Positions 58,595 through 62,420 of a stretch of 62,420 bases of DNA are shown here, in pieces (the stretch's first letter is position 1; every line of letters starts with the position of its first letter). The notes under the pieces are model-generated. The model saw nothing but the letters and a program-made list of their open reading frames with translations. It was not told the origin of the DNA and did no database searches. Source of the DNA: Bryobacterales bacterium (GTDB lineage Bacteria > Acidobacteriota > Terriglobia > Bryobacterales > Bryobacteraceae); contig PMTR01000133.1 in the NCBI GenBank assembly GCA_003167255.1, positions 1 through 62,420 of the forward strand, in the 5' to 3' direction. The translations under genes and the position numbers were made by a program.

Positions 58595-61500
58595 ATGCGG
58601 CGAAAGCGTTTACCATCGATCCTGCTGGCCCTCGCCGCATGCTCTTTGGCGCGGCCTGCCAGCGCCGAAATGGTCGTTTTCCACGGCAAAGTGCTACTGG
58701 AGGATGGCTCGCCGCCCGGCCATATGGTGAACATCCAGCGCGTTTGCGCCGGGATGGAGCACCCGATCCGGGAGAGTAGCGCCTCAGGCAAGACCGGCGA
58801 GTACACCGTGCGCCTGGAAGTCAGCGACTTCGGCGGTGTCTTCTCCGGCAACTTCGACGGCTTCGGTATACTGCCCTGCGCCCTTGAGGCCACCCTGGAC
58901 GGGTTTGTTTCCAGCCGTCTCGACATGAGCGACCGGCGCCTCACCGTGAATCCGCAGTTGCCCAACATCGTCCTTACGCGCTCCGTGCGGGGAAGCCTGG
59001 TGGACCTCGACCGCGGACCCAGTGTGCCCCATGGCGCGTCACGTCCGTGGTCGCAGGCGCTCAAATACATCGAAGCGCGGGACTGGCCCGCGGCCGAAGC
59101 TCCGCTGCGCGAGGTGGTGCGGGCGGCTCCGAAGTTTGCGGCGGGCTGGGTGGCGCTGGGGACGTCTTGCCAGATCCAGCACAAAGCCGCCGAGGCGCGG
59201 CCGGCGCTCGAACGAGCCCTCGAGCTCGATCCGAAACCGCTGCCGCCCTTGTATATGCTTGCCAACGCCTTATTCGATCTGAAGGATTGGGAGGCCGCGG
59301 TCAAGACTTCGCAGGCCTTGATTCAGTCCGACGCGCGACACGTCTACCTCGAAGCCTACGTTCTGAACGCCATCGCGCGTTATGAGATGAGGGATCTGGA
59401 TGGCGCGCTCGATCGCATCCATGAAGTCATGCGGCTCGACAAGCGGCAGGACTTGCCGCGGGCGGAGTACATTCTGGGAACGATCGAGGAAGCGCGCCAG
59501 GAGTATGAGTCCGCCGGCGCGCACATGCGCGAGTACCTTGAGAAGCATCCCCACGCCAAGGATGCGGCAGAGGTGCGGGACCGCATAGCCAACCTGGGCC
59601 ACGCGAAAGCGGCGGATCTCTCCACCGAACTGAGCAGCCCCGATTTGCGCGCGCCGGCGGCGGGTGAAGCTCCGGTCCCGGGCGGCCTCAAAGCCTTCGC
59701 CGCGGTCGCCCGCATGCCCGCACCGGTTTCGAGCGCGGACTTTTTTCTGCAATACTGCCGCGCCATCACCGGTCCGAACGTGGAGAACCAGACGCTGGAG
59801 TCGGCAGGGGCCGTGCACGCGTTTATCGAGGTGGTTGGGGAGTTGGAACAACTCGGCGCGCGCGAGGCGGATCGCGTGGTGGTGCAGATGGCCGTCGATA
59901 GCGAGGAGCATCGTCATAAGACGGAGCGCGTGCTGGCGCTGTTCGGATGGAAGCTGGTGCGGAACGGCGACGCGCTTTCGGCGGAGCCGGCCGACCAGGC
60001 GATCGACGGGCTGCGCCAGCGCATTCCCGCCGCCTTCGGCATCGATGAGCTGGACTTGCGCGCGGCCATCGAATCCGGACATCCCTTCCAGTTCGAATTT
60101 CCGATTGAGAGCGCGCGGCTGATTGGGGGCGCCGCCTGGAGCGTAGTGCTGAAAGGCGTGCCGGACGTTCGCGGCGGCCCGGCCGACATCTTTATCCGCG
60201 ACTGGCGCTTCGCCCGCGTTTATACGGGCCTGGGCGCCATGGAGCCGGATACCGCGGGCGCGGTGGTTTCGGCCGTGGGCCTGGCGACACTCCTGACGAA
60301 ATACTCGAACCTGCTGGCCGATGCGGGCGACGCGCTGACGCTTTCCGAGAATCACGTGACAGCGCCCGGCGGCGCCAAGGCCAACGCGGCGTGGGCCAAG
60401 CTGGCCGGCGCCAACCCGCAAAACCCGGCGTCGTTCTTGCGCGCGCTGCTCGACAAGGACAACGGCCGCCTGATGGACTTCTATTACGATCTGGCCCACG
60501 CCGACGCCGCCCACCAGCAGTTCTTTACGGCCTCGCCGGCGAGCGCCGAAGGGTTCTACAAATGGTACCGCGATTCCCTTCCGTCAAGGCGCGCGGAAGA
60601 ACGCTGGCAGGCCATCATTTTGCAAAAACTGCGGCTCGACTCCGCCGGCAAAGCGATCTTCCCGGGCGGACGCCAGGCCTGGACCACGGCGGCGCAAAGC
60701 GACGCAGAGGCGCTGCCGCGGGTTTCCTCATTACGGGCCCTGGCCGCGGAGATCCGGTTGGAACAGCAGCGCGGCGCGGCGCTCGATCAGGCTTCCGCCG
60801 CCCTGCTGGCGCAACATTACGACGAGTGGCAATACCTGTTTCCGTATTTCGAGAAATTGCCGGGGTTGGGCGCCGCCGAGTTCCAGGCGCTGGCCGGTTT
60901 TGCCGATGATGCGGCCAAAGCCCCGGCTGAGCGCCAGGCCGTGCTGATGGGAGATTGGCACTCTCTGGTAGAACTCGTGGTGCTCGCCGGCGAGGCCGGT
61001 TCGCTCGACCAGGCCGGCGCGGCGAAAGCTTTTGGCCATGTGGCCGACGCTCTGCGGTCGGCCAATCCAAGCGCGAAGTCGATTGAAGCGCTGCGCGAGA
61101 TGTCGGGCGGCGCGACCGATCTCGACGAGGCGATCCCCGCCCGCCTGCTGCGCCTCAGCGGGGCGCGGCGCGACGCCTACGAACGAGTGAAGGCGTTGCA
61201 AAATGTCCCGAGCATTCATTCCCTGGGCGATTCACCCGACGCCGTAAAGACGCTGGCTGCGCTGAGCGGCGCGGTCTATGCGGCGCTGCTCGATCCGCAG
61301 TACCTGCTGGTGGCGGAAGACCCGCGCCTGCTGGCGAAACACAACTTCCTGCCGGCGGGCGGGGATAAACGCGCCCCGTTGTTCGCGGATTCGGCGCTGA
61401 TTGTTTCCAATAGCCCGCCGGGATCGAACCTGGCCGGCGGATTCGCGCGCTTCCGGGAAGTGACGCGGGCGCTCGATCGCCGCAGGGTGAAGGCGAGCGC

Positions 61501-62395
61501 CGCCGAAGAGCCCGCCACGGAAGCGATGGCACCCGAGGAGGTTGCGCAGCCGAGCCCCGCCCCGGCTGAACCCGGGCCCCGCCCGCCAACGGAAGCTTTG
61601 TTCCGCGCCAGCGGCCGGATCGTGGAAGTGTACGCGACCGTGACCGACAGCCGGGGCCGCTACGTGGACGACCTTAATGCCAGCCAGTTCACGATTCTCG
61701 AAGGCGGCCACCCGAAGCCGGTATTTGCCTTCGAGAACCATACCTCCAGCGTCTCGGTTGCTTTGCTGTTCGATGCTACGGGCAGCATGGACACAGCGCT
61801 GCCGTCGCTGAAGAGGGCCGCCCTGCAGTTGCTCGACGAGTTGCGCCCCGAAGATTCCGTGGCGGTCTACAGCTTTAACGACCGCATCACTGAGCTGCAG
61901 CCCTACACCACCGATAAAGTTGCGGCCAAGCGGGCTGTGCTGCGTGCCCACGCAGCGGGCACCACGGCGCTCTATGACGCTCTGCTGCGCGTGAACCACG
62001 ACCTGGCCGGGCGCGCCGGAAAAAAAGTCATCATCGTGTTCACCGACGGAGACGACAACGCCAGCATGCTCACTTCCGATGCCGCCATCCTGCGCGCCAA
62101 GGGCCGCGGCATCCCCATTTATACGATCGCCGAAGGCGATGCCCTGGTGCACCAGCAGTTGATCGGGCAACTGGCCAACATCTCGCGCGCGACCGGTGGA
62201 ACGTCGTTCCTGATCCGAAAGCTGAGCGATATCGGCGCGGTGTTCCAGAAAGTTTCGGAGGACCTGATGCACGGATATCTTCTGGCATTCCAGCCGTCGG
62301 AGGGCGAGGAGCACGGATGGCGCAAGATCGAAGTGGTGCTGGCGAACGGCAAGGGCCGGCAGGTGCGCGCGCGGGAAGGTTACTATCCGGACTGA
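58595..62395 (+). CDS. Large secreted TPR-VWA protein
   Basis: The 1266-residue exported protein has a signal peptide (LLALAACSLARPASA) and a carboxypeptidase-regulatory-like beta domain to about residue 130. TPR units follow to about residue 340 (EAPLREVVRAAPKFAAGWVALG; AEARPALERALELDP), then a long helical region to about residue 960. A Pro-rich linker leads to a C-terminal VWA domain with a MIDAS-type motif (ALLFDATGSMDTAL) and VIIVFTDGDDNASML. The VWA part matches the acidobacterial VWFA-related family. The middle region (about 360-960) matches nothing I recognise. It probably works at the cell surface in protein interaction. A repeat follows the stop codon. Confidence 0.85.
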   Translation: MRRKRLPSILLALAACSLARPASAEMVVFHGKVLLEDGSPPGHMVNIQRVCAGMEHPIRESSASGKTGEYTVRLEVSDFGGVFSGNFDGFGILPCALEATLDGFVSSRLDMSDRRLTVNPQLPNIVLTRSVRGSLVDLDRGPSVPHGASRPWSQALKYIEARDWPAAEAPLREVVRAAPKFAAGWVALGTSCQIQHKAAEARPALERALELDPKPLPPLYMLANALFDLKDWEAAVKTSQALIQSDARHVYLEAYVLNAIARYEMRDLDGALDRIHEVMRLDKRQDLPRAEYILGTIEEARQEYESAGAHMREYLEKHPHAKDAAEVRDRIANLGHAKAADLSTELSSPDLRAPAAGEAPVPGGLKAFAAVARMPAPVSSADFFLQYCRAITGPNVENQTLESAGAVHAFIEVVGELEQLGAREADRVVVQMAVDSEEHRHKTERVLALFGWKLVRNGDALSAEPADQAIDGLRQRIPAAFGIDELDLRAAIESGHPFQFEFPIESARLIGGAAWSVVLKGVPDVRGGPADIFIRDWRFARVYTGLGAMEPDTAGAVVSAVGLATLLTKYSNLLADAGDALTLSENHVTAPGGAKANAAWAKLAGANPQNPASFLRALLDKDNGRLMDFYYDLAHADAAHQQFFTASPASAEGFYKWYRDSLPSRRAEERWQAIILQKLRLDSAGKAIFPGGRQAWTTAAQSDAEALPRVSSLRALAAEIRLEQQRGAALDQASAALLAQHYDEWQYLFPYFEKLPGLGAAEFQALAGFADDAAKAPAERQAVLMGDWHSLVELVVLAGEAGSLDQAGAAKAFGHVADALRSANPSAKSIEALREMSGGATDLDEAIPARLLRLSGARRDAYERVKALQNVPSIHSLGDSPDAVKTLAALSGAVYAALLDPQYLLVAEDPRLLAKHNFLPAGGDKRAPLFADSALIVSNSPPGSNLAGGFARFREVTRALDRRRVKASAAEEPATEAMAPEEVAQPSPAPAEPGPRPPTEALFRASGRIVEVYATVTDSRGRYVDDLNASQFTILEGGHPKPVFAFENHTSSVSVALLFDATGSMDTALPSLKRAALQLLDELRPEDSVAVYSFNDRITELQPYTTDKVAAKRAVLRAHAAGTTALYDALLRVNHDLAGRAGKKVIIVFTDGDDNASMLTSDAAILRAKGRGIPIYTIAEGDALVHQQLIGQLANISRATGGTSFLIRKLSDIGAVFQKVSEDLMHGYLLAFQPSEGEEHGWRKIEVVLANGKGRQVRAREGYYPD

Positions 62396-62398
62396 CGA

Positions 62399-62420
62399 GT
62401 GGGACAGACCATCGGGTTTC
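62399..62420. repeat. BIME-like element, GTGGGAC family, copy 3 (cut by the window end)
   Basis: GTGGGACAGACCATCGGG starts four bases after the stop codon of the TPR-VWA gene and runs off the window. It matches the left end of the element at 42267-42355, which also lies beside a VWFA-type gene. Confidence 0.65.

Noticed and set aside
59270-60514. A 414-residue minus-strand frame inside the TPR-VWA gene
   Set aside because: Shadow of the TPR-VWA gene; Arg- and His-rich sequence with no pattern.
1-62420. tRNA, rRNA, prophage or IS genes
   Set aside because: I looked for cloverleaf ends, rRNA core sequences, and integrase or transposase motifs and saw none that hold up. A small ncRNA could be missed by eye.

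Overview
The window looks like a chromosomal segment of a GC-rich acidobacterium, most likely Bryobacterales/Solibacter-like. I base this on gene content, not on a marker phylogeny. Acidobacteria-typical families include a VWFA-related secreted protein (40577-42280), a 1266-residue TPR-VWA protein (58595-62395), a Solibacter-type N-terminal domain fused to a beta-helix (10775-14029), an ADOP-type MacB-like permease (21584-24019), a Ser/Thr kinase with a TolB-like propeller (16132-18708) and a FecR protein with a Trp/Tyr/Gly-rich middle (27022-28929). I found no rRNA, tRNA, IS transposase, prophage or CRISPR array.

Layout. 32-2811: VWA protein plus MoxR-type ATPase, the latter with a one-base frameshift. 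2996-3793: signal peptidase I. 3849-5556: a helical-barrel protein, a membrane-protein remnant and a repeat-rich block. 5557-8313: arsenic operon arsR-arsM-acr3-arsC on the minus strand with a visible operator. 8446-9902: Wzt-like ABC ATPase and a YggU protein. 10775-18708: secreted beta-helix protein, helical-repeat protein, kinase. 18856-21393: an accessory patch with a possible zinc-binding protein of unknown function, a 3' remnant of ligD, a MazF/Schlafen-AlbA_2 fusion and a small membrane remnant. 21584-28929: ADOP permease, two GT-C-like membrane proteins, FecR protein. 29167-36608: small coiled-coil protein, BadF/NAGK-type kinase, BON protein, TPR protein, endonuclease III, TMTC-like protein, zinc-ribbon protein, pgeF, nuoB. 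36761-46632: ornithine cyclodeaminase-like protein, a tiny membrane protein that may read through a TGA, pgk, ndh-2, VWFA protein, larE, gyrA and a secreted protein. 46818-62395: Ycf48-like protein, membrane protein, CadC-like regulator, RlpA, OmpA-type porin, BNR protein, threonine dehydratase-like enzyme, S9 peptidase and TPR-VWA protein.

The strongest signal that the genes do not explain is a dense set of REP/BIME-like palindromic elements. Many units start with a GTGG-type head (GTGGGGC, GTGGGAC, GTGGAGC, GTGGCGC) followed at once by a short hairpin, and many sit as head-to-head inverted pairs. Several touch genes: one lies in frame inside the TMTC-like gene (33742-33769), a different one lies in frame inside a GT-C-like gene (26176-26249), one supplies the start codon of the VWFA gene (42267-42355), one supplies the last codons and stop of rlpA (50989-51012), and one covers the start region of the BNR gene (54893-55017). 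Two further highlights are the MazF-AlbA_2 fusion without a visible antitoxin, and a candidate selenocysteine codon at 37859-37861 with a hairpin downstream whose apical loop starts with G.
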